Shown here piece by piece: positions 33,983-45,248 of a stretch of DNA of 64,000 nt. The DNA lies in contig CM056724.1 of assembly GCA_029844215.1 (NCBI GenBank), positions 7,434,307 to 7,498,306 on the forward strand. Reading direction: 5' to 3'. The DNA is from Przewalskia tangutica (taxonomy: Eukaryota; Streptophyta; Magnoliopsida; Solanales; Solanaceae). The position numbers and the translations under genes are program-made. The notes beneath the pieces were generated by a model. It worked only from the letters and a program-made list of their open reading frames with translations. It did not search any database and was not told where the DNA came from. The first letter of the stretch is position 1. Each line of letters opens with the position of its first letter.

Positions 33983-35030
33983 CTAGTCATATGTTTCTAC
34001 GATTTTCTTTTTCTTCGTCTATTTTACTGTGTCCTTGCAGAGGCCATTTTTACATCTATCATGACTTGCTGCCATTTCCAACAAACATGGTGAATAAGTG
34101 AGTGGTATATGACATATGTAACCACTTAGCAAATTGAATAGTTCATCTGTAAATTCTTCTATCCTATCCTGATGACATGTAAGAGACAATGGCTTCATCT
34201 TGACAATTTGTTCACCTTTCTGTCAACTTCATTATCTGTAGTCAACTTTACTCCAAAGCATATGATGTTGTGTTCTAACATACATTATGCTATGGACTGG
34301 TACTGCATCCAAACTTGGTTTTATCTTTGGATATTCAGGATAAATTAGTTTTCACCTAGCATATTGAATGACAAAATGGTCCTTATATTGGTTCGGTAAG
34401 GTTCAAAGTAGTTTCTTAAATATAGTGAATTTTTTAAGTTGCACAAAAGTGAGCACTATTGGTTCCCGTTGATTATTTAAAGAACTTTGTTTGTTAGATT
34501 TGACGCTTTGTCCATTAGACTTGACTTAAATAACTTTGTTTGTTAGATTTGACGCTTTGTCCGTTAGACTTGACGAGAACTGTGAAAGAAGAATTACATG
34601 AGAATTTACATTTGGAGGTATAACTTTTGTAGTTATATGAGAATCCATATTTGGAGGTATAGATTTTGTAGTTTCTGCTATTATTTTTAGAGTTTGATGC
34701 AACTTTTTGAGATGTAATTTTTGGTCTTTTATTTATTTGTGTCTACTACAGTTTTTGTATTACGATGTCAAGAATTTGATGATCTTTTCTAGTAGTTTGT
34801 GGTTAAATTCCTTTTCCATAGTACTCATTAACGTTTGTATTGTGAGTGGTCTTTTATGGTAAAAGGGCAAACATGTTGGTGTGTTGCGGTGGTGGAGTTA
34901 AGATAGAATAGGTAATTTTTCGATGATTTTAGCTGCAGTGTAAGGGTGGAGAGGGGCCGATGATTCCTACGTAGAAAATGATGAAGACAGTAGTGAAAAT
35001 GGATGATTCTTGATGTGTTTCAGTGACGAT
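33983..35030. other. 3' UTR of DCAF8-like gene, then MITE relative
   Basis: About 300 bases after the stop are likely 3' UTR. From about 34370 a relative of the intron-4 MITE begins (ACAAAATGGTCCTTATATTG, and 'aaaagtgagcactattggttcc'). It has an internal near-direct repeat: TTAGATTTGACGCTTTGTCC occurs twice, at about 34495 and 34543. No gene seen. Confidence 0.45.
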
Positions 35031-35036
35031 GAAAGA

Positions 35037-35200
35037 ATATGATATTGTGGTGTAGTGGCAAGTATTTCTTCTATCTTTAATTAAAATGTCTTGAATTTGA
35101 GTATTCCTGGTACCGGTCGCTTTTGTTAAGGAAAGCTTTATCCCTCCAATGTAAAATTTTCCGGAGCAAATTAGCTTTAATCGGGTTCCACTACGAAGAC
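35037..35200 (+). mobile_element. tRNA-derived SINE (type with GTGGTGTAGTGGCAAGTA)
   Basis: A-box-like ATTGTGGTGTAGTGGCAAGT, B-box region TTGAATTTGAGTATTCCTGG, and a body with AAGGAAAGCTTTATCCCTCC, TTTTCCGGAGC and TTTAATCGGGTTCC. Same order as the copy at 51126-51300. Decayed. Confidence 0.65.
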
Positions 35201-35374
35201 CAGAAAGAGAGTGGAAACCGGAAAAAAATGCATGAAAATATACGTCGGTCAATGGTGGTTACATGACATCTAATGGATAGAGGTGGTGGACGACAATCAG
35301 CAATGACTAGCATCTTTGGCATTTTCTAATTGGTGGGGCTGGATTTTTTATTTTTTGGTTAAAAAGATATATAT

Positions 35375-35618
35375 TATATTCCATTCGTCCTAATTTATAT
35401 GATATAGTTTGACTGAATACGAAGTTTAAAAAATAAAGAAATATTTTTGAATCTTGTAGTCTAAAACTAGCCAAAGATATTTGTGTGATTATAAATCATC
35501 TCGTTAAGCGTAGAAGATAAAGTTTAAAGTTAAATTGTTGTCTAATAAGGAAATATATTATTCTTTTTTTAATTAACTAAAAAGAAAAATGTATAATATA
35601 AATTGGAAGAGAGGGAGT
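35375..35618. mobile_element. Stowaway-like MITE
   Basis: Left end ATTCCATTCGTCCTAATTTA, right end AATTGGAAGAGAGGGAGTA. Internal blocks GATATTTGTGTGATTATAAA and AAAGTTTAAAGTTAAATTGT are shared with 16003-16205 and 54603-54811. Confidence 0.7.
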
Positions 35619-35901
35619 ATATGCTTAAGGTGCATCTTTACAAAAGATAGTGCTGCTAGGACCTAGGAGCACCAAAATGGTTACCCCATATTGGTAAATC
35701 AAGTTGTTCTTAGAGTTACTGATAGGATAATTAGGGGCGGAATCAAGCGGGAGCAAGGGGCCTTCCGCCGAAAATTACACTATATTTGTAAAGAATAGAT
35801 CTTGGTCTAACTCAATCCCAAAAGCTAGCTTATAGATGAGGATTGTTCAAGTATATTAAGGAGTTATTATTCTCATTTCATATCCAATGTGAGACTCTTA
35901 A

Positions 35902-36139
35902 TGTTAGAATATTAGTAGTAGAATATTCTAGAATAGTATCATAGTATCATTAATATAATATTGTGTGAATATCTCATATTAATATAATATATCATCATAT
36001 ATGGTAAATAATTATTGTATAGGAATATTTCTAGGATTATACTAAGGAAAATTTATTCTTCCTAGTCATTGTAATTATTGTATATATTCTTACCTAATGG
36101 AACAAAAAAACTTGAGGAAAATAATCTCAAAGTCTTACA
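35902..36139 (+). repeat. 5' LTR of nested copia element
   Basis: 238 bp, TG...CA. Its end block TCCTAGTCATTGTAATTATT to ATAATCTCAAAGTCTTACA recurs at 41496-41578 with two or three differences, which identifies the remnant 3' LTR. Confidence 0.92.
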
Positions 36140-36241
36140 TGATATCAAGAGCTTAAGGAAAGATCAATTATTTTCTCCCATTTTTCGACCAAGTCCTCAA
36201 CTTGGACGAATTTCCCTATTTTTTTTTCTATTCTTCCTCCA

Positions 36242-36694
36242 TTGTTGAACAGCCTTCATCTCCACCAAAATATGTCTGAATCCAAATCATCTTTTCATCC
36301 CGCTCTAGTCATTTCAAATATTAAGACACATGTTTTTGTCAAACTAGAGATGGAAACCGTGCACTATGATTCATGGGCAGAATTGTTTAAAATATGTTAT
36401 AGGGCTCACAAAGTCTTTCATCATATCATTCCACCAAAATATGGGAAGGAAAAGGAACCCACAGATGCAAACAAGGACTTGTGGGATACGTTTGATGCCA
36501 CAGTTCTCGATTGGATTTATGCAACAATTTCCATGGACTTGTTGCACACCATAATAGAGCCTAATTCAACAGCCATGGCAGCGTGGAACCGATTGAGAGA
36601 TATCTTTCAAGACAATCAAAACTCTCACACTATTGCACTGGAACATGAATTTTCTACCATTGAAATGACGGATTTTCCCAGACTCGGATTTTGA
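36242..36694 (+). pseudogene. copia gag remnant
   Basis: FHPALVISNIKTHVFVKLEM, HYDSWAELFKICYRAHKVFH, LDWIYATISMDLLHTII and AWNRLRDIFQDNQ are characteristic of the copia gag UBN2 domain. After MTDFPRLGF the frame stops and the text jumps to the integrase zinc region, so the rest of gag and the protease have been deleted. Confidence 0.85.
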
Positions 36695-37290
36695 ATAAGT
36701 GTCATTCTTGTGCACTTGGTAAACATGCGAAATTTGTATTTATTGCTTCTACTTCTTGCTCTTTTATGTCTTTCGATATTTTGCATTGTGATATTTGTAC
36801 TTCTCCCGTTTTGAGTTCTTCGGGTCATAGATATTATTTGCTTATCCTTGATGATTATTCTAATTATCTGTGGACATTTCCTCTATCAAAGAAATCGCAA
36901 GTGTTTTCCACATTTCTCACCTTTAGGGCATTCATCAAAACTCAATTTGAACGGGAGAGGGTTTGACAATAATCAATTTTGGGATTTTTTTAAAATAAAT
37001 GGTTTAAATTTTCGTCTATCTTGTCCTCACACTTCTTCACAAAATGGGAAGGCAGAACACAAAATTAGAACCATCAATAATATTGTTAGAACATCCATTT
37101 CTTTTTGCATTATACACTTCAAATGGCTACTTACATGTTGAATATTCTTCCTCATAAAAACATGTCTTATCAAGCTCCACTAAAAATATTTTACTTACGA
37201 GAGCCCTCATATCATCATCTAAGAGTGTTTGGTTGTCTTTGCTACCATCTCTTTCCATCCACTACAATCACAAAACTCCAAGCCTGATCC
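36691..37290 (+). pseudogene. copia integrase remnant
   Basis: NKCHSCALGKHAKFVF is the zinc-binding end. FDILHCDICTSPVLSSSGHR and YLLILDDYSNYLWTFPL contain the core Asp. After a frame change near 36965, LSCPHTSSQNGKAEHKIRTI carries the Glu region. The DNG motif around the second Asp reads FDNNQF, so it is altered. Further stop codons follow at 37140 and 37287. Confidence 0.85.
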
Positions 37291-37305
37291 ACTCCATGTG
37301 TTTTC

Positions 37306-38841
37306 TTGGGATACTCTGCTAATCATCGTGGTTACCTATGTTATGATATTTCTTCAAAAATAATGTTTGTAAGTCGCCACGTCGTTTTTGATGAAACAAA
37401 TTTTCTCTTTTCTAAAATACATAAAATCGGGATCCATACCTATGATTTTTTGAATGATGATAAACTTTCATATCTAACACATTTTATTCACAGTTCGGGA
37501 TCCGCAGGTATACAAACAGTGGCCCCACTGGACCGCGGACCAGCAGCTCAACCACTAGATCAAAGCATCCCGGTAGCGGTGGCTGCGATTCTCGGCCCGG
37601 TGGGACATTTGCTCAGCGATTGGGCCACCTCCGGCTCTCGGCGATGCCCGATCCATCTTATCTCGGCGATCACGCTCCGGGCGAGCAGTGGCATTCGGCC
37701 ATCTGCTTCCTACCGGCGATGGCGTCGATCCAGCTGGCCTCCTCCGGTCACCCGTAGTCAATATGGTATTGTTAAACCCAATACCAAATACAACCTTCAC
37801 ACACAAGTTTCCAAATCACATTTGCCTCGTAACCCAGTGTCTGCTCTCAAAGATCCGAATTGGAAAATGGCCATGGATGATGAATATCATGCTCTAATTA
37901 AAAATAGGACATGGGATTTAGTACCTCGTAAATCTAATACTAAAATTATTCGATCAATGTGGATTTTTAGCCATAAAGAAAAATCTGATGGTTCTTTTGA
38001 GCGACATAAGACCCGTCTTGTAGGTGATGAAAAGACCCAGCAGGTTGGCATCGATTGTGGGGAGACGTTTAGTCCAGTGGTCAAACCAACTACCATCAGA
38101 ACAGTTCTAAGTCTGTCACTCTCAAAAGGATGGTCACTTCATCAACTGAATGTCAAAAATGTCTTTCTTCATGGTCATCTGAATGAGACAGTTTACATGC
38201 ACTAACCTTTGGGGTACATAGATCCTACATATCCCAATCATGTCTGTTTGCTGAACCAATCATTAAATGGACTCAAACAAGCCCCCAGGGCTTGGTATAA
38301 GCGATTTGCAGATTTTGTGTCACACATTGGTTTTGCTCACAATCGTTCTGAAAATTCTCTGTTTATTTATCGTCAGGGTAATAATATTGCTTCTCTTCTT
38401 TTAGATGTGGATGATAAAATTCTTACAACATCTTCAGACTCCCTCCGCAAATGTATCATATCTCAACTTAGTTCCGACTTTGCTATGAAAAATCTTGGTC
38501 CACTCCACTATTTTCTAGGCATTGCTATGACACGACATGCAGGTGGGTTTTTTCTCTCCCAAAAGAAGTATGCATCTGAGATTGTGGAACGAGCTGGTAT
38601 GTCCTCATGCAGATCTTCGGCAACTCCGATGGACACAAAGTCGAAGTTGAGTGCTAAATCTAGCAAACCCTTTGCTGATCCTACATTATACCGCAGCCTG
38701 ACTGGAGCATTGCAGTATCTCACATTCACCAGGCCGGATATTACTTATGTAGTACAACAAATGTGTCTATTAAATGCATGTCAGATGGAAGAACATATCG
38801 TACCTCAAAGCGCATTGTGCGGTATATTCAGGGCACTCTAG
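37306..38841 (+). pseudogene. copia reverse transcriptase remnant
   Basis: 37306-38205 starts with [17 protein letters not shown], has a hypervariable GC-rich insert (37500-37760), then [39 protein letters not shown] and [14 protein letters not shown] and a stop. 38209-38841 continues with LNGLKQAPRAWYKRF, then LLLDVDDKILTT in place of the usual YVDD box, LHYFLGIAMTRHAGG and YRSLTGALQYLTFTRPDIT. The altered box means that it is inactive. Confidence 0.9.
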
Positions 38842-39080
38842 AGTATGTATTACATCTATATCCTTCTTTCATCACCAAACTTGTCACTTACGAATCTCTG
38901 GTGGCGGTGTCCAGGACGCGAATTTCGCCGACTATTGCGTCTTTTTTTGTGATAATTTGATCTCCTGATCTTCTAAAAGGCAGCCCACAGTATCACGCTC
39001 GAGTGCTGAAGTTGAGTACCGTGCGGTTGCCAAAGTGGTATCTGACTCTTGCTAGATTCGAAATCTTTTACTTGAGCTTT
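38842..39080 (+). pseudogene. copia RNase H start, cut by gypsy-type LTR
   Basis: Around 38985-39050, in a shifted frame, it reads ARSSAEVEYRAVAKVVSDSC followed by a stop and IRNLLLEL. This is the beginning of the copia RNase H end region. It breaks off at 39080 where TGTTACACC begins. Confidence 0.8.
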
Positions 39081-41490
39081 TGTTACACCTTGTAAGTTTA
39101 AGGCAATAATTAGATAACATAATTAAGGAAGTAAGATTTGAATATTGAATATAAAGTATATTTACATATGCAAAAACGGAAATTAGTATACAAGGAGGTG
39201 ATCCGAAATAATTTTTTATCACTACGAGTGTGACATTGGAAATTAGTAATGATAGTTGTATATTTCTCGTTATGGACTAGTGTCATAATTCAAAAATTAT
39301 GACATCGAGTATACGAAGATCTTATGAATTTTTAGAATTTAAATGAAGTGAGATCTAAAATTAATTATGTGTGTGATTGATAAATTACACGGAGACAAGT
39401 CACTTAATTTAAATTCAGGGACACATTGGCCACAAGTGGCAAGAAGTAAGCCCTTCCCACCGCCAATTGGCCAAATGGGAGGCAACTTGCACGTGAACTG
39501 TTTTGGTGTCAAAGTAAAGCAAAAGCATTCATTTCCTTTCTCCATTCAATAAACATACCAACATCCTTAAGTTTTAAACAAAGAAAAAGAGGAGACTAAG
39601 CGCGTTGTGCCATAGAAATTCCAAATATTCTTTCTATTGCTGCTACTACAACATTCGATTTTCTGCAAATATCCATTTTAAGAGTTTGGAACCTTAAAGT
39701 AAAATTAAGGTAAGATTTCATCTTTTTATAATATAATTGAGGTTACATGATGTTGTAAATTAAGGAATGAACTTGTCTTAAGAGAAATTGGAAATAAGAG
39801 ATATGCATGTGACTATTTTTGGTGTTGTAGCCGATTTTGGGGACTGTTTTGAAGAACATTGGGTTCGGTTCTTGTTGTTGTTGTTATTGTTATTATTGTC
39901 ACTAATTGCATGTTGAAATTGAAGGAAACATTGATACATAAGTTGTAATTGTTATATAGAATTGTTGAAATTATTGGACATTGCTTACTCGTTTTTAAGG
40001 GTTGTTTTCGTTGGAGTTTAATGTTGGAAATTTTGTTAGTTATGGGTTGTTTTTGCTGAATTAGAATATTGGAAATTTAGATATAAACATGCATGTACAT
40101 TGTGGTAGTTGCTACTCCATGTTCTAAAGGAATAAAGATGTAAAAAGAGGATACATTGCACTCTTGTTGTTGTTGGATTACAGACTGTTTTTAAGGACTG
40201 TTTTGACGTAGTTAAAGGAGTTAGATTAACATGAGAAATAGGTGTATAAATCACCTTGGTTGTTATGGTAGTTGTATTCCGTGAACGTAAAGAGAAGGAA
40301 TGTTTTATGATGGCGTATATGGAGTATTTGGGATTGTTTTGGTTGTATCCTTGAGTTGCATCTTGTTATTGATGTTGTTGGCTTTGTTTGTAAGTTGTGG
40401 ATGTGCATATAAACAAGGGAAGTGCTGTCCGAATTTTTATAGAATAGGAAGTCGTCATGCGATATAAAGTATGCTAGTAATCATAAGAATTGACGAACGT
40501 GTTACCATTATTATAGGTTGAAGTACTAGACGAGACGTATTCTAGTAGTGAGTTGGCTAGTTCGACTAAAAGGTATGTAAAACTCTTCCTTCTTTCTTTT
40601 GGCATGATTTTATGAAAGTACGGCGGACGTACATGCTTTCTACACAGTCTATTTCCTAAAGATGTTAGTCATGAGAAGTGCCTTTGACTTTCTAGTAAGA
40701 AGTTCATTTAATGATTTTATCGAGTTTCCAAATGAGGTTTTAAAATGATACATAATATGATAGCGCCTATTATCTATTCCATTGAGAGACAAGTGATGAT
40801 TTGATATGTATAAAGCTACTCAGGATATTCTATTAGTGCTGATATGATTATATGACCTTCTGCGTGTCCCCGAGCGGGTAGGGGCGGATCTGTGGTCCTT
40901 ATATGACTTTACCGTTCCACGATGGGCGGGCGATATCGTTATATGACTTTCTGCGTCCCGGATGGGCGGACGATATACCTTATATGACTTTACTGGCGTC
41001 CCAGATGGCGGGAAGTATACATATATGACTTTCTGCGTTTGGGATGGTAGGCGGTATACCTTACGACTTTACTGCGTCTGAAGGCGAGGCGATTATGTAT
41101 ATATGATGATTTTATGTGGACATACATGACTCTCACTTTATAAGACACAGCTGACTCTCATTCGTATATGACACAGTTGAAATGGTAATTTGATTATTAT
41201 ACTTGTCTCATGATATCCTTTGGCCAGTTATGAATTTATGATCTTTCTTACAGTACTTCATGTTTTACATACTCAGTACATTATTTCTTACTTACCCCCC
41301 CTTTCCTCGGGGGTTACGTTCATGTCTGCAGGTACATATATTCTGTTCGGCGATCCTCCAGCTTAGGATTCCTGCTCAGCTGTTTTCTTGAGAGCTCCAC
41401 TGTTCCGGAGTTGGCCATTTTGGTACAGATTCACTATTTTAGACTTATGTATATTTAGGGGCACGACGGGGCCCTGTCCCGTCATATTTT
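39081..41490 (+). mobile_element. Long gypsy-type LTR nested in copia, right end truncated
   Basis: Starts TGTTACACCTTGTAAG, a beginning shared with the LTR at 61614 and typical of Ty3/gypsy chromovirus LTRs in nightshades. It contains a 'gaccattattataggttga'-like block (at about 40505 here, 63050 in the other) and a tandem repeat at 40855-41100. No internal genes, so a solo or partial LTR. At about 41490 it passes through TTAT microhomology into the copia 3' LTR, losing its own CA end and the first 150 bp of that LTR. Confidence 0.7.
40855..41105 (+). repeat. Degenerate tandem repeat inside gypsy-type LTR
   Basis: Four to five units of about 55-60 bp, each with 'atatgactttctgcgt', then a 'cccggatgggcggacgatat'-like part. 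For example TATGACTTTCTGCGTCCCGG at about 40943 and ATATGACTTTCTGCGTTTGG near 41025. Units differ by 10-25 per cent. Confidence 0.75.
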
Positions 41491-41783
41491 GTTATCCTTC
41501 CTAGTCATTGTAATTATTGTATATATTCTTACCTAATGGAACAAGAAAACTTGAGGAAAATAATCTCAAAGTTTTACACTTAACACTTCCCCACACGCTC
41601 AGACCTTGTTAATTGGGGCGTGAATAATATAATTTGGGGGCCCAACATCGGTGAACAAAGAGTTGGAATGAGTCTGGTTTTGATACCATGTAAAGAATAG
41701 ATCTTGAGCCTAACTCAACCCCAAAAGTAGCTTGTAGGGTGATAATTGTCCAAGTCCATATTTCCATTTCATATCCGATGTGG

Positions 41784-41915
41784 AACTTTTAACAATATTT
41801 AAAGTTAAAAATACTTTTTATGTATATATAATAGATATTGAATTTGTTTAACTTTTAACAATATTTAAAGTTAAAAATACTTTTTATGTATATATAATAG
41901 ATATTGAATTTGTTT
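41784..41915 (+). repeat. Perfect 66-bp tandem duplication across TRIM border
   Basis: 41784-41849 is repeated exactly at 41850-41915. Each unit begins AACTTTTAACAATATTTAAA. The first 11 bases are the end of the TRIM and the next five its target repeat, so the duplication happened after the TRIM inserted. Confidence 0.92.
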
Positions 41916-42235
41916 AATTTTTTTTTGTGTATACTTCTTTATATTTCATTGTATGCACTTCTTTATATTTCAAACCTTCTTACTAAAAATTCTGGCTTCA
42001 CCACTTACAATATTCATAGCGGTTATTCGGAAGGTTTTAAATATAATTACATAAACAATCAGAAATTATCCTGCCAAAAGAAGTTGCTACTTCATTTGCC
42101 TTAAAAGTTGATACATCAAACAAGTGGGAAACTTCAAAAAGTACAAAAACAAATTCAAACTTAATTAGGCCTAATCCTTTCTTAGCAAGGAAATTGAATG
42201 AAAAAGAAAGAAATTACCTGATTGTCCTTACATGC

Positions 42236-42320
42236 TTGGTTCTGGGTGGTTCAGGGTCTGAGGTCCGGGGTTCGGAGTCCGGAGTCGGGGGTCCGGGGTG
42301 GTCCGAATGGTCCGGAAAGG
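42236..42320. repeat. G-rich simple repeat (GGTCCGGGG-like)
   Basis: Runs such as GAGGTCCGGGGTTCGGAGTC and GTCGGGGGTCCGGGGTGGTC form a cryptic repeat that stands out from AT-rich surroundings and has several G3-G5 tracts on the plus strand. The bases around it (42012-42950) show no gene. Confidence 0.7.
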
Positions 42321-42962
42321 GAATCCAAATACCTAGGGGGTGAGGTGAATCAAGGAAAGGGAATGAAAGTGGAAAAGGGGTAAAGAGATTAAAAAATAAG
42401 GTCAAACAAACAACAACAAAGAAAATTCATTCCTCCATTCCCTTTTCCTTTCCCTTTCCTGTTTACCCCGAACCAAACACACCCAAGTGTTTTTAGCTTG
42501 TGCACGCCGCACGCCCCTTAAGAAAGTGATCACTACTAGAAAATTAGGAGTGTTTTTACTAATTTACCCCTAATCAATATCTAAAAAGGGAAATATAGTT
42601 AATGAATGCTGATTATTTAAACAAGAATAATTTTGAAAGAATCTACCCAAAATATTCTTGAAATTTTAAAAACTCATTTATTTTTAAAAAAATTAAAAAA
42701 TATAAACAATCATTTATTGTGAAACGGAGAGAGTAATCCATAACATTCGGTGAATCTACATGTATCTATAAGGGTGTACAATTAGTTAGGTTGCAGCTTT
42801 TTACGCACTTTAATAGTTTCCCAAATAAAATTACGTTTAATGTGATCAATAGTTTTTTTATTTTATGGGTTAACTTAATTAAAATAGATCCATCTTACAT
42901 GGCATAGAAAAAATATTATTTTAAGTTAAAAAGTAATGGCAACTCATTTCTTCCGTTGCAAA

Positions 42963-43256
42963 TAGTGGCGGATCCAGACAACATATTCTGATGGTGCAAA
43001 CATACGGAGTAATATTTTGTTGTGTAGCAAAAAAAAAATCGAGGCAATGTTGGTAGAGTATAAAACGACGTCGTTTTGTGGCTATTGACGTTTTGTATAT
43101 AAAAAAATAAAAATTCTGGAAATTCTGGTGGATAGAGTACAAAACGACGTCGTTTTGTGGCTATTGACAACAAAACGATGTCGTTTTGTATTAAAAAAAT
43201 ATTTTTTTTTTGGAAATCCTGGTGGTGTAGTTGTTTACGGTGGTTCCGCCTCTGGT
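42963..43256. mobile_element. MITE with repeated palindrome AACGACGTCGTT
   Basis: Ends GTGGCGGATCCAGA and TCCGCCTCTGG are inverted repeats of the 'ggcggagccag' MITE family. Inside, the perfect palindrome AAAACGACGTCGTTTT occurs twice (at about 43060 and 43142), and a variant AAAACGATGTCGTTTT once (43172). GTGGCTATTGAC follows the first two. Confidence 0.65.
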
Positions 43257-43301
43257 TGTAAGGCACGACTTTTATGCTACTTTACTTATTTTTGAGAGTT
43301 A

Positions 43302-43597
43302 CTCCCTCGTCTCAAAATAATTGTCATTCTTATTAAAAATATTTATTTTAAAATACTTGTCATTTTAGAAGTTTAAGACAAGTTGATTATTTTTTCTCAT
43401 TTTACCTCAGTAGTAATTGTTCATTAAAATTACAAACATCTCAATTTACGACATATAAATAAAGTAAATATTCAATAAAAAAAATTATATCTTACGATAT
43501 AAATAAGGGTAAAATAGTCAAACATACATGCCGATTAATGTTTTCTTAAGAGATTGTAAATAAAAAACAATACAAATATTTTAACACAAAGGGAGTA
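43302..43597. mobile_element. Stowaway-like MITE
   Basis: Begins TACTCCCTCGTCTCAAAATA and ends TTTTAACACAAAGGGAGTA, with inverted ends and flanking TA. Internal 'cttgtcattttagaagtttaa'-type sequence. 43598-44220 after it is AT-rich, with no gene recognised. Confidence 0.65.
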
Positions 43598-44222
43598 ATA
43601 CAATAATGGGACCTTAGTTATTGCTAATTGCTTTATAATTGAAATCATTTAGAGTTTAACAAAATAAATGTGCAACTAACTAATTAAGTAATGAGTTTCA
43701 ATAATTCACATATTTTTCATAAAAAAAGACTAAAGAGCGGAGCCTTGGAAAAATGAATTGAAAATTTTGACTTATTAATACTAAGGGTAACACAGAAAAA
43801 AAGGTAAATTATCTCTTAATTTTTTAAAATGGACAAGTAAAATTAGATAACTATTTTTAATATAATAGACAAGTAAAACTAAATCGATGGAGTAATTTGA
43901 TGAACGTGAGTGAACATTTAAAAAATTGACTACTAAATTAAATAATCCGTTATGTTTGGATTCTATAAATCTTTATTGAATCAAAGTTCCATACAGTATA
44001 AAATTTTAAAGACTACGCTACCATATTCAAATATTTTATAGCAGAAAAAATTGAAATGTCAACCACTACTTGGTAAGCTCTTAAATTACTACTCAATTTA
44101 TATAATACACTTTTTTAGTCATTTTTTTTTTTATTTAGTAATAATTTAATTTTTTATTTATAACGAGATAATTTATAACCACATAAATATTTTAAATTAT
44201 TTCTTAAATATCGTGCCTAGAC

Positions 44223-45103
44223 TAGGGATGTCAATGGGGCGGGCGGGAAAGTGTGCGTACCCGCCACCACGGCGGGTGCCATAATCTCGTTCTCTTTTTC
44301 GCGGTCGAAAAATGATTAACTAGTTTCGATTTGCCTTGTCAAAGCAACCCAACTATACACAGAGCTCTCCAGGTTGACTTTTGAATCTTTCAGTTAACCA
44401 TTTTTCCACTGCAAGATCAAGGTTTTAAAATTTAACTTAGCATAAATGCTCGCTGAAAAGTTGACAAACATTAAAACACAAATGATGGGCATTCCAAGGT
44501 TAGAGTTGTTTCATCCGCACATGCTAGCCTAACCTAAGCATGCATCCTATTAAACTTACTATTTTCATATACCAGAGATGCAAATGGACAATAAAAGTAG
44601 ATTAGCCTACTAATATTATTTTCAGGATTTCCATAATTAGGAGCATGAAGCTCAGTTATGGACAAAGGGGAAACTAAACAACAAATAAATGGAAGAGGTA
44701 CTTTCATGATTAGTACAAAGCCATTTTATAAAACAAAGGGACGAGGTACATTCAGGATCAGTACACTACTGTTTATGTAAAAAAATAAATGGAAAGAGGT
44801 ACTTTCATGATTTTTAGGACACTGTGCGGGTTGGCTTAAGTCATATTTTAAATCAAAGGGCCAAATAAATTCATAAATAGCCTAATTAAACTAATAGACG
44901 ATACAGATATGGGTGGTGCGGGTACGGTCGGTGTGGGTACGGGGCGGGTAGCGGGGCGGGGCGGGTGCGGGGCGGGTCTTATATGAAATCCACCCACCAT
45001 GTGTAGCACTTTTGATACCCATACCCGCCCACCACCCACCAAACCATCACATCCGCGGCGGGTGCGGTATCCGTATTTTTACCGCCCACCTGCATCCTAA
45101 ACA
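44223..45103. mobile_element. Probable non-autonomous element with CGGG-rich ends
   Basis: The left end CTAGGGATGTCAATGGGGCG is followed by GGCGGG blocks. The right end (reverse complement) is TAGGATGCAGGTGGGCGG. The right third is extremely G-rich on the plus strand (GGGGCGGGTAGCGGGGCGGG near 44941). Other CGGG-rich Solanaceae hAT MITEs look similar. No transposase. Confidence 0.5.
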
Positions 45104-45248
45104 GATGGATAATAATAAAAAAAGATTACGCGGTAGGTGATGATTGGAATAAAATAACCTACTCGGTCGCAGTCGGTGAACGCACAATATTAAAACACAA
45201 AATGGGAATACCGAAAACAAATTGGTTTCAAAATCATAAAATTTAAAG

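Larger units (their letters stand above)
35902..41578 (+). mobile_element. copia element inserted in TRIM LTR, 3' side damaged
   Basis: Target duplication CTTAA at 35897-35901 and 41579-41583 marks both ends. 5' LTR 35902-36139 (TGTTAGAATATTAG to CTTACA), primer-site relic TGATATCAAGAGC, then gag, integrase, RT and the front of RNase H up to 39080. There a gypsy-type LTR intrudes. Only the last 85-90 bp of the copia 3' LTR survive (about 41490-41578). Many stops; dead. Confidence 0.9.
35787..41794 (-). mobile_element. TRIM element (LTR retrotransposon in miniature), split by copia
   Basis: Two about 110-bp LTRs (35787-35901 plus two bases at 41584-41585; and 41689-41794) read TGTTAAGAGTCTCACATTGG and TGTTAAAAGTTCCACATCGG at their minus-strand starts and CTATTCTTTACA at their ends. 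Between them are a primer site TGGTATCAAAACC and about 100 bp of non-coding sequence including CACCGATGTTGGGCCCCC. Target duplication ATATT at 35782-35786 and 41795-41799. A copia element is inserted in the minus-sense 3' LTR. Without it the TRIM would be about 330 bp. Confidence 0.88.
35733..42012. mobile_element. Outermost MITE of a nested insertion stack
   Basis: The outer left end, GGGGCGGAATCAAGC near 35736, and the outer right end, AAATTCTGGCTTCACCAC near 41990-42007, are inverted repeats of the common Solanaceae 'ggcggagccag' MITE. Everything between 35787 and 41794 is inserted into it. Related simple copies lie at 42963-43256 and 45806-45972. Confidence 0.6.

Noticed and set aside
40855..41105. 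Regular repeats that might suggest a CRISPR array
   Set aside because: The genome is a plant, the units are degenerate and directly adjacent with no unique spacers, and they lie inside an LTR.
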